64,000 nt of DNA from contig BSYO01000013.1 of NCBI GenBank assembly GCA_033239525.1, positions 9,510,501 to 9,574,500 of the forward strand. The letters run 5' to 3'. Shown piece after piece: positions 34,653 through 47,700 of the stretch. The notes beneath the pieces were generated by a model that worked only from the letters and a program-made list of their open reading frames with translations, ran no database searches and was not told the origin of the DNA. Source of the DNA: Nepenthes gracilis. Its lineage: Eukaryota; Streptophyta; Magnoliopsida; Caryophyllales; Nepenthaceae. A program made the translations under genes and the position numbers. Within the stretch, counting starts at the first letter, position 1. The number at the start of each line of letters is the position of its first letter.

Positions 34653-37600
34653 CTAGCAAGTGCCGTTTGAATGGTTTTCAAAGGAAGCAGGAAGCAGCCC
34701 CTTCTCGCGGCACGTCTCGATCGCCCCGACAAACATGTCCTCCAGGCTGTACTTGAACTCGAACCCCTCTTCAATCAGCTTCTTGGAAGAGAAGGAGACC
34801 CTGTCCAGGTTCTCATCAATGTCCTTAAACCTGGCCACCAATCAAAATCGTAATGTAAGTCCCAGTACCAATGTCAGGCAGGTTGATCACCCACAAAAAC
34901 GCTCCCCCAAACCGTCCAACTTACATACATATGCATAATTCACGTCCCAGCATTAACATAATGTGTAATAAAACACAAATATAATATATAGTCCGTATAT
35001 TTATGGATAGATTTATCGTGTAATTAGAATTCATTTGAAACGAAGTGCCACTTACTTCGTTGGCACATTGTACTCTGGGTATTTTTCGTTGATCAACTTG
35101 GCGATGTCGTAGATGGTGGCATCATGGGAGGAGCAAATGTATCGGCCTTTTGCTTTAGGGTGTTCAAACAAGTAGATGTGAGACATGCAGAGGTCGTCCA
35201 GGTGAACAAATTGCACTTGCTTTATTATCGAATAGTGCGACTCGGTTCCTGCAATTTCGCAACCCGATTACACTACTTCGGCCACAGTTGTTTAAGAACC
35301 TTCACAAACAGATAAACACATTTTGTTTCCCCAGAGTAGCACCAAACTCAAGTTCAGTTAGCTAGATCGGGTTTACTTGTAAGTGGGGAGAGCGCGGTGA
35401 TGAGGCTGGGAGGCATCGTCGGCATGATGAATGGGCCGACGACCAGTGTCGGTATGATGCTGATGAAATCGATGTTGTTCTCCGCGGCAAACTTCCACGC
35501 AGCTTTCTCCGTAAGTGTTTTCGACACAAAATACATCTGCATTTCCCAAGACAAAGTTAATCGCAATACTTGGAGCAGCTGCTGTGCTCACTTGTATAGC
35601 TAAAGACGGAGACGGAGAGAGAAAACTCGTGACACGAACCCAGCCGGTCATCTTCTTGGAGCGGACGAAGTCAAGGTCGCTCCAGCAGCTTTCGTCATAC
35701 ACAGGCTTCTGAACTTCCTCAACATTGACTGTTCCAGCAGATGATGTGAACACAAGCCTTCGAACAGTCTTTGCCTTTGCACATGCTTTCATTATGTCCA
35801 ACATGCCATTTATGGTGGGCTTTATTACTTCGTTCTGCAGACCAACAACGGCATTCACGGACCAATCAGGCACACAAGACAAACACGCCCGCCCCTTGAA
35901 TCCATTAATTCTTTGATATCTTCACCCAAGACAAACAAATTTTACGATAGAATCTTAAATCCCACCACTAAAGACAACAAATTATATGTTAAAATATGGT
36001 TGAATTTACAATGCTACAGGGTTTCTAAACTATCCGTCGGTCCGATATTATCAAAACTCAGATAGGCTAAGACGTACGGTGGACCATGGGCATGGGCTCC
36101 ACCGCCTCAGAGATCATTTTAGAGGCCCCACGAATCGTGGAAAATCGTCTGAGTGCCCAAATAAGTAGAGTCCGGGCCCCCAATCTTAAACGGGAGCCCT
36201 AACAATGTGCCAAATAATTACTAGCAAATTACTAATTTATATATCCTTAACACGATTTGATATATTGCTTAATATGGTCAAATCTAAATCAAGAAGTGGA
36301 AAGTGCGTCGTATTAAACATATTATTAGAAATGAATATACTGAGTAATATTGCAAATAAATATGGTTTTGCTTGATTCGTATACGAAATAACTATTAAAA
36401 TTCCAACGCAAAAGGGAATTTCATTTAACCAAATCGGCACTAAGTATGGAAAGTGGCCCATCATGCATTTCATTTTCTTTTTATACAATAATATTTCCTT
36501 TTATGGTATAATTCATTCACTGCGAGTTGGCTATTTATTACATTTTTATATACACATTTATTCCTCTAATTATATGAGGAAGAGAATAACAATTGAAACA
36601 TTGCCTACGCAGTTACCACAAGTTTATTTTTGCTTTTTGATTTTTAAATTTTATTTTAAAATTATTATAACTTATTACTTTATAAATTTATAAAATATAA
36701 TACTATTTAAATAATAATAAGTGATTATAAAATTATTATTTTATAAATTTATAAAATATAAATATATATATATAATAAATAATAAAAATTTAATCTAATT
36801 TATAACTAAATTTATTTATAAATTTTTTATAAATTAATATTTTATAAAAAATTTAAAATATATACAAATTAAATGAAATAAAAAGAAAATGAAAAGGGAG
36901 GGAGGCGACTGTCCATTGGATTAAATCCAACAAATGCTAACACTTACCGCCTCAGTGCTACGCGTCCTTCTCAATGTATTGTCTAAATCCACTGAAAAGA
37001 CATGCCGAGTACGACCGTTTCAATTTGTTGTTTCTTCTCCGTTTCCATTACCGAAATAAAGCTTCTTTCTTTCTTCCTCTCCTTACTTTACCCCCATTTC
37101 TTTGGCCATGTATTCAGGGGCATGCTGGACTTATCCAATCAATTTCCCCCCTTTTTTTTAAATATATATATATGCCAAAAACGTGTGAAAAAATAATTGG
37201 TTCAAGGAATCATAATAAAATTTGTTATATAAAATGGTAAATAAATGGAAGAAACCACCAGTGAAATTACCTCAGGGTCCTTGGAGTCGAAGTCCATGGG
37301 GGTGGCGACATGAAAGACACCAGAGCAGCCATGGATGGCTTCGTCAAAGCTTCCCTCTTGAGTCAGATCGGCTTTCCAAAGCGTCAAGTTATTCTCTGCG
37401 TTTGGCAAATCCAGTAGATGCTTTACCTTCTTCATGTTCCCTAAACACCCCCAACAAAAATCACATTCACATGAATTAACTCTTCATATCTTACCATTCA
37501 AACCTCCTCCTCAACCGCAACATCCACAAGGGTATGGTCGGAAAAAGTCTCAGAAAATAAGGTCTACTGCTAATCAAACTCGAGATCATCCAATTGGTAT

Positions 37601-37796
37601 GACTGTTTAATCACCGTTCTGATCTGTATTTAAGGGGGAAAAAAAAGAAGGACGAAAAGAGACGCGTCAGTTTCTTACCGGGATCGCGAACGGTGGCGCG
37701 GACCATATAACCGTGCTCTAGTAGCCTCATGATGAGCCACGACCCGATGAACCCGGCGGCGCCGGTGACGCACACGGTCTCTCCTGCAGCAACCAT
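34653..37796 (-). CDS. DFR: Dihydroflavonol 4-reductase, six exons
   Basis: DFR reduces dihydroflavonols to leucoanthocyanidins with NADPH, the committed step to anthocyanins and condensed tannins, in the cytosol. Exons: 37796-37679, 37440-37271, 35834-35640, 35536-35377, 35248-35056, 34830-34653. All introns are GT-AG, and the joined length is 1014 bp (337 residues plus TAG), the family size. N-terminal NADP site [11 protein letters not shown] (10-20). Catalytic Ser128, Tyr163 and Lys167 (SSAG; YFVSK) are present. Residue 133 is Asn (TVNVEE), the Asn-type class. Conserved [23 protein letters not shown] and [11 protein letters not shown]. No stop or frameshift seen, so it looks functional. 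Cinnamoyl-CoA and anthocyanidin reductases are relatives, but the motifs favour DFR. Confidence 0.95.
35835..37270 (-). other. DFR intron 2, large, with an inserted-looking segment
   Basis: 1436 bp, far longer than the other DFR introns (238, 103, 128 and 225 bp). Donor gtaatt at 37270, acceptor ag at 35835-35836. Most is AT-rich, especially 36640-36900. A GC-richer block at about 36020-36210 with gggcccc-type words looks like a small inserted repeat; no ends could be fixed. Confidence 0.75.
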
Positions 37797-37880
37797 GATA
37801 GCTCGTTCCTTCTTAATTAAGAGGATTAGAGAGGAGCGCAGTTACTGCTCAGTATGGCTTTGGCATGTAAAAATAAGCGA

Positions 37881-37903
37881 GGGTGGGGGAGGGGTGGGGG
37901 GGG
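37881..37903 (+). promoter_or_regulatory. G-run block in the DFR 5' leader (possible G-quadruplex)
   Basis: Four or more G runs of 3-8 separated by single T or A on the + strand, which is the DFR template strand. It lies between the TATA-like box and the ATG, so the mRNA leader would be C-rich there. Confidence 0.5.
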
Positions 37904-37939
37904 TGATATTTTCGTCAAGTTGTGCACTATGATGACACT

Positions 37940-38084
37940 TAAATATACGTGCTGGCCCCCTTGACGGAACCATCTAACCCCCCAGTCCCATCCCCCCCAA
38001 ACATTAGGGTTTTAGCTTTGAAGCTTCAAGCACGTGCTAAGCTACCGCTCAGCACGTGGCCGGTAAGCTACTGAAGGTGGTTGG
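37940..38084 (-). promoter_or_regulatory. DFR promoter elements: TATA, two G-boxes, MYB-type site
   Basis: On the minus strand a TATA-like TATATTTA (37940-37947) lies about 145 bp upstream of the ATG. Further upstream are two CACGTG boxes (38031-38036 and 38053-38058, 22 bp apart) and CCAACC (38079-38084). In anthocyanin genes, bHLH proteins bind such boxes and R2R3-MYB proteins bind CCWACC-type sites, so control by the MYB-bHLH-WD40 complex is likely. The transcription start is inferred. Confidence 0.6.
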
Positions 38085-38099
38085 CTTTGTGGCAGGTGA

Positions 38100-38789
38100 A
38101 AAGGGCAGATGCAATAGTAGACAAGAAAAACCTTATCAACGTTATTTTTTAAGTTCTGTTTTTACTTTTATTTAGACGTGTTTAATACAATCTCCCCCAT
38201 AGGCATTTAGCTAGCGCCTAGGGGTAAGGTGGCTCCAATGAATTCAATATTATAAAAATTTGTAACGATATTTTCATATAATTGAAATTAAAAATAATTT
38301 TATTATAAATACCGATCCCATGAGATAATAGTTTATGACGATAACGCTTCTTTGGTTGTCTCAGGTTGTACTATCACCAATTGAAGGATATTATTTTTTA
38401 AAAAAAATTACAAAAAAACTCATTTATTTTAAAAAATACAAGTTAAACTTAATTCATTATAAATTATAAATTGCTCAACTACGTTTTTTATAAAAAGTCA
38501 TTTCAAACATTCAATTGCAAATATATCTGGCCAAACAAACTATCATTACAAGGGTCTCTCTAATATCTAGCCAAAAAATAAAAGTATGTGAAGGATAGCG
38601 ACTAAGATCCTAAATGAGGATAGCATAGGCTACCATCGGGCTCAGTGATTAAAAAATCCTTTAAACTGACTGGACAAAGGAAAAGTCATTCGTCTCGAGG
38701 TCCTAATAGACAAAGTTTATGGAAGTATGGTAGGGGTCATAGATCAGCTACGACCTAATTAAAGAGCTCATAAAGAGGAGAGCTTTCGG
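38100..38789. other. AT-rich spacer, nothing recognised
   Basis: Lies between the DFR promoter and the minus-strand LINE fragment. No coding signal. Confidence 0.5.
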
Positions 38790-40460
38790 TCATCTCTATT
38801 GATTTCTTGCGATAATAGAGTTCTCTTTTATGTTTTAATGAATGTCTATACCAAGACTGATGCGATAATAAAAAGTAATGGTAAGGGCACCCCTTGGATG
38901 AAAAAACTCAAAGCATGGGAAGGTGTCATTCCCATTGCCCATAATGTGATGTACAAAAGGACTAAGGGAGTTGCAAAGCTTTATAATTTTATGGAAACTC
39001 TAAGTAGCCATTTGGGATATTTTGACATTTAGATACATCTATCCTCAGTAAGGTGAACCCTAACCCAATCCACTCAAATTGAGAAGTCAACCCACACCAT
39101 CAACCTCTAGAAATGTCTAGCTAGAAGTGCATTGTCCTATGTAATAGATTTCTGAAGACCCAAACCACCTTGTTTTTTAGGGATATAAACCTCACTCCAT
39201 ACCACCTTAATAGAGAGCATGTTGAAGTTAGGGTCATGTCGAAGGAACCTCTAAAGGTACTCTCAATCCTTTTCATACTAGACATAAGGATGATGAAAAT
39301 AGATACTCAATAACTATGGATATTCATAAAGGCTGAGAAAATGATATGAAAATGATAGCCAAGGGATAGCTAATGATTATTTTAGAGCAAGATTTTGCTA
39401 AAGATCCTCTTAATAAGGACCTGACAGTCAAATGCATCAAGCTATGATGAAATGAGAGAAACTCTGGGTAGTAGACAAGACTATTACTATTTCAAAGGCA
39501 TGTGATCCTATTGATGATCACAACAAACTATCTATTTTGGCTACAAATGAAGCATTTACTTTTCTGTAGATTATGAACCAACCTGGAGAGATAGGAGGAA
39601 TTCATGAGGCACTAGTAGATGGTCTCCACAAAATGCTGATATAGCAACTCGAGTTCACATAATAAGATATTATTCGTTTTGGGTCATAGGTATAAGTTTG
39701 TACCTTTACAGTTTTATTCTTCCTAGGCATCCCAAGGAAAAACCAATTATAATAGAGATGTTTAAATATTATAATAAGGAGCATCTACTCCCCTTTTTTA
39801 GGAGATGTGGTATATCAAATATCAACTTCCACACTTTACTCCGCTAAAGCAACGATATCCTCGTCACATATGGGGTGGCTAAAGACTGGTTTAGCTTGTG
39901 TTTACACACTTTTGGTTTGGGTTGTCTTTGATACTATTATATAGTATTATAAGTCTACATAATAATATATTATTACTTTTGGTTGGGGTTATTTTTTATA
40001 CTATTATATAATAATCTGAATTTATATGATAACATAATATCCATTTTAGGCCATAAATATAGGTTTGTACCCTCACAACTGTCATTACCAGGTTTTCCTA
40101 GAAAAAGATTATTATCATGGGGATATCTAAAATTTACCATAAGGTGCATCCTCTCTTCTACCCCAAGCAATATGAGATCTAAAATACCAACATTCACACC
40201 TAGTCTGCTATATAGAAGAGGAAGATATTATCCACGAAGATAGGCATCATAGTCTTAGGGTCCTTGCACTTCTAGTGAAAAGAGAAGTCTAAATTATTAG
40301 AGGTTATAATTTTTAAGATGCCATAAAAGATTTCCATGTAAAGAACAAAAAGATGATAGGGAGACAAAGGCCCCCCCTTAGCAAAGGCCCCTTTAACTCT
40401 TGAAGAAATCCGAAGACTCCCTTTGACGGAGAGGAGAGGTGATGCGCTGTAATGCCTAGT
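38790..40460 (-). pseudogene. Decayed LINE ORF2 fragment (RT palm to C-terminus)
   Basis: Reading from 40460 downward: GFLQELKGPLL, a decayed form of GFFKGARGLRQGDPLSP, then KCKDPKTMMPIFVDN, where the catalytic FADD is FVDN, near 40210-40270. Near 39140-39210 comes KVVWSEVYIPKKQGGLGLQ, the conserved stretch after RT. Near 38850-39050 comes WVRVHL and LWAMGMTP with GVPLPLL, which matches the GNGxDxxxWHDxWHPxGPL stretch (see 7990-8050). A diverged copy of about 190 bp appears twice (39655-39840 and 40010-40200). No intact frame. Confidence 0.75.
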
Positions 40461-40879
40461 TCCAACTTAATTTAATTTGATATTTTATAGAAAATTAACG
40501 CATCTGCACCTATCAAATGCGTGTCAAGTGTCAAGATAAAAATTGTATAGTGCACGAACATTTGTTAGATGAGTATTAGACGAGTGCATTCTACCTTAAA
40601 TATGTACATGCATTCCTTGGGCACACATCATACATAATAAATATATTTAAAATACGCACAAGTGCCTGAGATGTGCTTTTTAAGTATGTACTTACTTTCC
40701 AAAATGTGCATATATATGCATTAGGCGCCGGTCAGGCCTCACTCAGTCTGACATGACCTGATCAAAAAATTAATTTTGACCAAAATCCCATTTAACCTTA
40801 ATATTATTCTTACCTTAAAAAATTGTTATTATTATTTATAATTTGATATCCATATTTTATAATTTGCCTTAAAGGGTGA

Positions 40880-41770
40880 GGGTAATCCTCGACCATATTA
40901 TCGGATGTGCCATAGTTGAGACATGCTCTCATTGCTTGTAACACGACCTTCCTCCATTTAGTTTTCTATAATATGGGTACACGAGCTTTGATTGCTGCTT
41001 GGCTGATATGCCTTGGAGTTTAGCTACCACCTTAGTCCCCTTTTTATGAGACTTTGATTTTTTTGGAATCCACCTAACCCTAAATTTTGACATCCTCAGC
41101 TTACACTCTTCTTTTTAAAAAAGTTCTACCTCTCCAGCTTCTACACATATATTAAGGCTGGATCAACAACTTCTCTGTACATCATCAGCCTTAATATCAC
41201 AAATTGCTTCTGAATAGTGTCATTTAGCCCTTATAAAAGCTTTTTTACTCTTTGAACTCGTCCGCTACCACTTGTGGAGTATAATGAGCCAATTTAGTAA
41301 ATTTAGTATTATATTCTACCATGATTCTATTTCCCTACTGTAAAAACAAAAACTCAACCTCATTCTATTTCCAAAAACTTATAGTAAAGTATTTATCCAT
41401 AATGCCTCCAAAAACATGTTCTATAAAATCTGTCTAGTCTAAAATGTCAAGATTTTTTCCTTCATCGATCACCAATGGTTTGTCTCTCCATTTAGCTTGC
41501 ACAAGGCAAACTTTACTTTATCCTCTCCTAGGAAGTTGATTACTTCAAAAATCTCAACGGGTCATATTTAGATATCTACCTTAGTCAAATTTGGATCACC
41601 AACAAACTCCAACACCCATTCCCCTGTAAATCCATGATAGGTCATCAAAGCAACTCTAAGATTCATCACAGTTGGCTCTAGATTTGGTAGTCTTTAGACC
41701 ATCCAGTCCATCACCTAAGCAATCCTTGCCATTGTTGTAAGATATTCCTCCTCCCCATTAGAGCTAAGTC
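40880..41770 (-). pseudogene. Decayed Gypsy gag fragment
   Basis: Reading down from 41770: NGEEEYLTTMARIA, FLGEDKVKFALCKLNGETNHWW-like, then NRIMVEYNTKFTKLAHYTPQVVADEFKE near 41250-41330. That pattern is the core of retrotransposon gag. Stops interrupt it. No protease or RT follows downstream (lower coordinates). Confidence 0.6.
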
Positions 41771-44700
41771 CATTTTGTCTATCCAATATTTTTATATCTA
41801 TTATGATACAATTAACTATTTTAACTTCTCAAATCAATTAAAATATTTCCTTATAATTTTATTTGTTATCACACCCATCACATCCCTAACGTCCCAAAAC
41901 TCAAATGCCATTATTGTATAACCCTTAATTACTTAAAATTAGACTATAATTTAAAACCCAAAATCCTCTGTTTAATTAAATGACTTAGTCACAAACCAAA
42001 TGCGGGACATAAACTTAAAACAAATATTATTAAATAGTCTAAATAATAATATAATATCCAAACACATGATCAAAAAATTATACCTAAAAGTATCTCTAAA
42101 AACTTACCAACCATTCAATTCAAATCAGAACTAAAGAAAAGTATCTTAACCAAAATCAAAGTTATCCAATATAAAACTTCAACATGTATTGAAATTAAAT
42201 ATAAATATACTCATCAATCGTTGGCTATATAGACATTAACTAAAACCCAAACAATTATTAATTCAAATAATTAAACTACAATTAGAACAGCTAAAACATT
42301 CTAAAGACTATTCTTCTAAAGTGTTTCCATGATCTGAAAATCCTATAGTTTTATCTAAACTTGCTAATCTAAAATGTCAACCAATTAGTGATAAGAATGA
42401 ATCTAATATCCAATAAAATATTTAGAATTTTATATGTGAATATATATATATATATATATATCGAATGAAATATGCAAAGGATAGTGTTATGACCAAAAAC
42501 TAAAATTTTGATAATATCAAATTTTTGATAAAGCATCGAGATTCAAAAATAGTTAATATTAGTATATCGAATGTGCCAAACAAAAAACTACATAAATGAA
42601 GAAAACAGGCTAAAACTCATATAAGCATTGAAAATCATACAATACACAAAAATTGATTAATACATACAAAAATATAAAATATACGAAAATCTTCAAATAT
42701 ATAATAATTAAGAATCTGTGATTACCTCATCAATAATGATCAAATATTAAAGTTTAGATTATAATTATTTTCATAAAGTCAAAGACGATATACCACTATT
42801 TATATTTGTGGGTAGGTCAATTATATATTATTTTCTATATTCAGAATTAAATATCATTTTTTGACTCATAAATATTTAGTTCAACCTTTGATTTGTAAAT
42901 AATATATTAAGATATATTCAAATATATTTTGTCAAATATATACAATAGTCCTTATTTAATTAAAATTAAAAATTCTATACCAAATTACAAATATATGTAT
43001 ATTTTCTCAAGCTAGAGAACAATTCACTTTCATCAAAATTAAATTAGAGTCTTCATCACTTTTTATGCAAATAAGTGACATATAATAATATTTTTATAAA
43101 ATTTAACAACATGAATAAACAATGGCACAAAAATTGTTGACATGTAGAAACACAAGTGTAAAATTTAGCAACATGTAAAAATAGTATATAAAAATTTCAA
43201 TACTTAAATATGATTTGTATAAATTTAAGATATAAATTTTATAAAATAAGAATAAATTTATATGTATGTAAAGTATAATCAATTTGAGTAAATAAATATC
43301 ACAAGTATAAATATTTAAACAAAAAATACTCAAAGATTTTAGAAAAATTAGTAGCAAAGAAAAAAAACGAGTTTAAATATACTTATCTTCACTTAAATTT
43401 ACTAAAGTTTTGCTTGTTTTCTCCTCAATTTTACCATCTCTTTCCTTATCGTTCTACTTCTCTCTTTTCCTATTCTTTTTCTCTTTATTCTCTTAAAACT
43501 TGGTACAAAATGTGTTGAAATTGACCAAAGAGCGTATTCATAACAAATTGATGTGCATGTACTGACCAGATGCAACTCAAACACAAAAGCAAAATTCGCA
43601 TTACACACAAGCATCTAATAGCCGTGTATTAGGTATAAAATTTCTGATTTAAACATGTATGACTACCATTTGTGTACACTTTAGATATGGCTATTTTATC
43701 TAAAATAAGCTCATACATGGGTTGGCACACATAAGATATTACTCAACATAACTTACTTCAATCTAAAACTTAATTTTTGAACTAAATTTATAATTAACTT
43801 AAAAAATCTATCAATTCAATTAAATTTAGGATCATTAAAATAATTTTTGAGATTTATACATTATCTTAATATATTGTTACTAATCATAATATACGTACTT
43901 TCTATTAATTATTTACATTGGTCCATTTTGAAAAAAAAAAAAAAAACCATTGTGTGAATCTCCACAAAACATTATTCTTTTAGAATTTGGAAATAAAATA
44001 ACTTGGTTTAACTTATTATATAGAGTTCTCAAAGATCTTGTAAAATATGGCTCCTGTAAGAAGGATTCTTAGTTCTTACAAAATAAAATACATTCAACAA
44101 AAATACATTCAAGAAAAATACTTTCTAAAAAATATATAGACATGAATAATATACATTAAAATTTGAGAAAACTTATGAATGAATGACATGAATACCAGTA
44201 AAACATCAAATATGGAATAAGAGGACATAAATCGCATATTTTAGGTAAATATAAAGAATAAATTTTGAAATTTAGTAAAGAAATGATGAATAAGACTTCA
44301 AATTTGTTTCTCTTACTATAATTTACAAAGATTCTTCAAGATTCTACTCCAATTTATCTTCTTTCTTCTCTCTCTCTTTTTTTCTCTTAATTCACAAAAA
44401 TTGAGTTAAAAGGTAGCTCAACCTACTTATATATATATATTGGCGCACATGCATCATTCATATATCCTCAAGCATGGGGCTATCAATGGGTGGAACATGT
44501 GCATCCTTTCATGTGCAACCTTAGGCATTGAATTTATAGAATCAGTGCGCAAACATAGATCATGCCTACATTAAGTACAAGCTCTATAACTATGCACACA
44601 CGAGCTTTCTTTGCGGGCACATTACATGTTGCTCTATTGTTTTCTATTTACATGCTTGAATCACGTGTCCTTCAAGCTCCAACTCAACCATCTAATAATT

Positions 44701-47700
44701 AGTCCCTCACTTGAACCTGTAAATTGTTCAATTATTATCATTTAAATAAATTTTTAAATTAATACTTAGATCTCATATAAAAGGCACACATGCATGGGTT
44801 GTATAAACCGGCACACTTGATATGTGGATGAAAGGTGCACATAGGACATCCCTAGAGGATGAGACACTTGATGGATATGTGATTGCCGCATGTATGTCTT
44901 TCTACATATATAAGAGGCTTCTACATCTTTTTGGTTCATTTCTAATAGATTTTTTAGAGAAAGAAATAAAAAGAGAAAGAGAAGGATAACAAAAGGAATG
45001 TGAAACAGTTATGATTGCTCATGATTTCTACTAAGGCAATTGTATTTTAAATCATTTCTTCTTAATTTAGCTACTAAATTTTAGAAAACTCAACTCATAC
45101 TTTGTTAAATGTTAATATTATTGCTTCTAAGATACGCGTTTGTATTCATTAGGATTCATTTTATATTTAACTTGCATATATGACTATGATCATCTCAATT
45201 TCATAGATTTTGAAGCCATTTGCCTAAGTTTCCAAAAATTGTTTTGAAATTCTAAAATTATTAAAGAAAACTATTTGCATGTTTATGTTTGTTTAAGAAT
45301 TCATAGGAATCTCTATAACCATGTTTATGATAAGCTATTTGTTTTTAAATTATGAGAGAGTGTTGTTTTGTATAGATTTTTTTTTTAATATTTGAAATAA
45401 CCATAGTAGAAAAATTGATGGTAATATAGTTGTGACATGCCTACTATACTTCTATATGTGAAGGTCCTATCATTAATTAATTTAAAATGACATTTGATAT
45501 CATTTATAAGGTATAATAGGTAAATAACCCCTCTACAAGTTTAAATAAGTGCACATAATCCCGACCATAGAATATTAACATAGAACTTCCTTCAACTTGC
45601 CAGTAAGTATATAACTTAACCTTGGTTCTAATATTTGTAAGTTCATTTGACGATCTGTGTATGACTATAGATGTCCTCTTAAATGGTCTTTTAAGTTGAG
45701 CTATCAATTAATCCGATTACACTAGGCAAAGTGCTGGCCATCAATGATAAAATTCGAAAGTGATATAGTTTGGTTCTTTGTATTCATGTTTGTTTTCCTT
45801 TGAGCTGCGTTGAATGTTCATTTGTTAGCCTTTTTGTTGTGGTGGTGAATTATATGTTATTTTAAACATCATGATTAGATGTTTTATTATGCTAGTAGAC
45901 CACCCTTTTAATTTATCATATTTCAAGTTAATAACTTTAAGATTAGTTGGCATGAAAGTAAGACCTAGAGTTTCTTCAGATGATCTTTTATATGGAGATT
46001 ATAATTGTTTATTGTAATTGAACATGGGATGAATAAGTTATGGAATGATATGATTTCATAAATTCTTTTGTAAGCATGTATAATTTCGAATATACATTTT
46101 GTTTCAAGTAGCCAGTGGGTCATATTTTCGATGACTTGGTGTGGCAATTTATATGACTTTGTAAGGTTTAGTTATGGCATATCTTTAATGTTAAGCAAAT
46201 ACAAGAAGTTGATGATAAAATAAATAAATAGACTATATTTTAAGTCAGATATTATTATTTAGTAATGGTTTTATAGATTGTCATTACATAAAAACATATG
46301 ACTATGTTTTATGTTTAAGGAATAGGGTCATGATAGACATTGTATCATAGAATGTTATCCAAGAGACTTTTTAGATTCTTAAGAGATCTCTAAACTTGTA
46401 ATTTAGTGTGAGAGATACAAAATTTTGATTTGATTCCATAATAAACATTATTTGTGTTCTCCATTTTATTTTTTATTTTAATTATTTAACTTTATGTAAT
46501 ATAAATTATCTTTTTAGCGGTTAGAAAATTTTTTTATATTTATTAATATAAAAATTTTAAAAGTAAGGTACATTTATGGTTATTTAGGCCTTATGATAAT
46601 ATTTATATTCACAAATAATGTTATGCATAATTTAAAAACCATTGTGTGCTGCTAATTTAATGACTAAATTAAATTAATTATATTTTAGTTATTTGAGGAA
46701 TAATTATTTTTTTAAAATATTATGTCATTGATATCTAGATTTTACGTATTGATAATTATATACTAGATAAGATTATAAATAAATTGAGTATCATTTAATT
46801 AAGACTCTAATAATTAATTTAACAGGTATAGATTAAGTTCGAACTCCAACTCATTAGTTAGTTTAATAAATTTATCTTAAATAAGTTGAGTTGAGGCTTA
46901 TAATAGGGCAATAGTCACTGACTTAATATCGATGTATGTAGTATATTTATGGCCTTCTTTTATCAAATACAGTGGAAATCCCACATTTCAAGCTTCTATC
47001 AAACGTACACGACGTTTTGATTTTAGAAATTAAATGTCTCGCCTTTAACATCTTTCAATCATAGCATAGCATCTATTATTCATCCATATATAGCAAATAT
47101 TTAACTTTTTTACATTACCATATTTATAAATTTTCCAATTAAGTGAAAAAGAAAAGGGGCCAGTGAATGAAAACTTTAAAGAACTTCTTATACGATTGCC
47201 GTGTAAGCAACACTTATGAAATTCTTTTAACTTTGGTCAATCAAAGAACAAAAATAAAATGTTATACTGAAGGTATAAATGGTGAAACAATGTGGATATT
47301 TTAGCCACAATTAATAAAAAAATATACGTTATGATAATTACTATTGCGTCTGAGAATTCTAATTATTGTACGGATAAAAAGATTCGTCCGATATCTGAAA
47401 TTAAACTAACGTCCGATATCGTTAGGAGATGAGAGCGAGAGAACCGCCTTGGTTGTTAAATTGATCTTAGTCTGATTTTAAAATTGAACAACTCTAAAAT
47501 TGGTCCTGATCATATTTGTCGAAATAGACTGTGTAGACATCTTGGGCCGTTGAATTTTGCCCTCTGACCTAAAATCATCTTGGGTCGATTTCTTTAGGCC
47601 ACCAAATATAATACTCATCAACTACAATCATCAAAGATTTTAATAAAATTAATAAAATAACATATATTGACTTTTGTTTCTTTTTCCTTTTTTTGCATCA

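Noticed and set aside
35373..35882. A single 169-residue protein on the minus strand
   Set aside because: It reads through DFR exon 3, intron 3 and part of exon 4; the splice sites and conserved DFR frame show it is not a real product.
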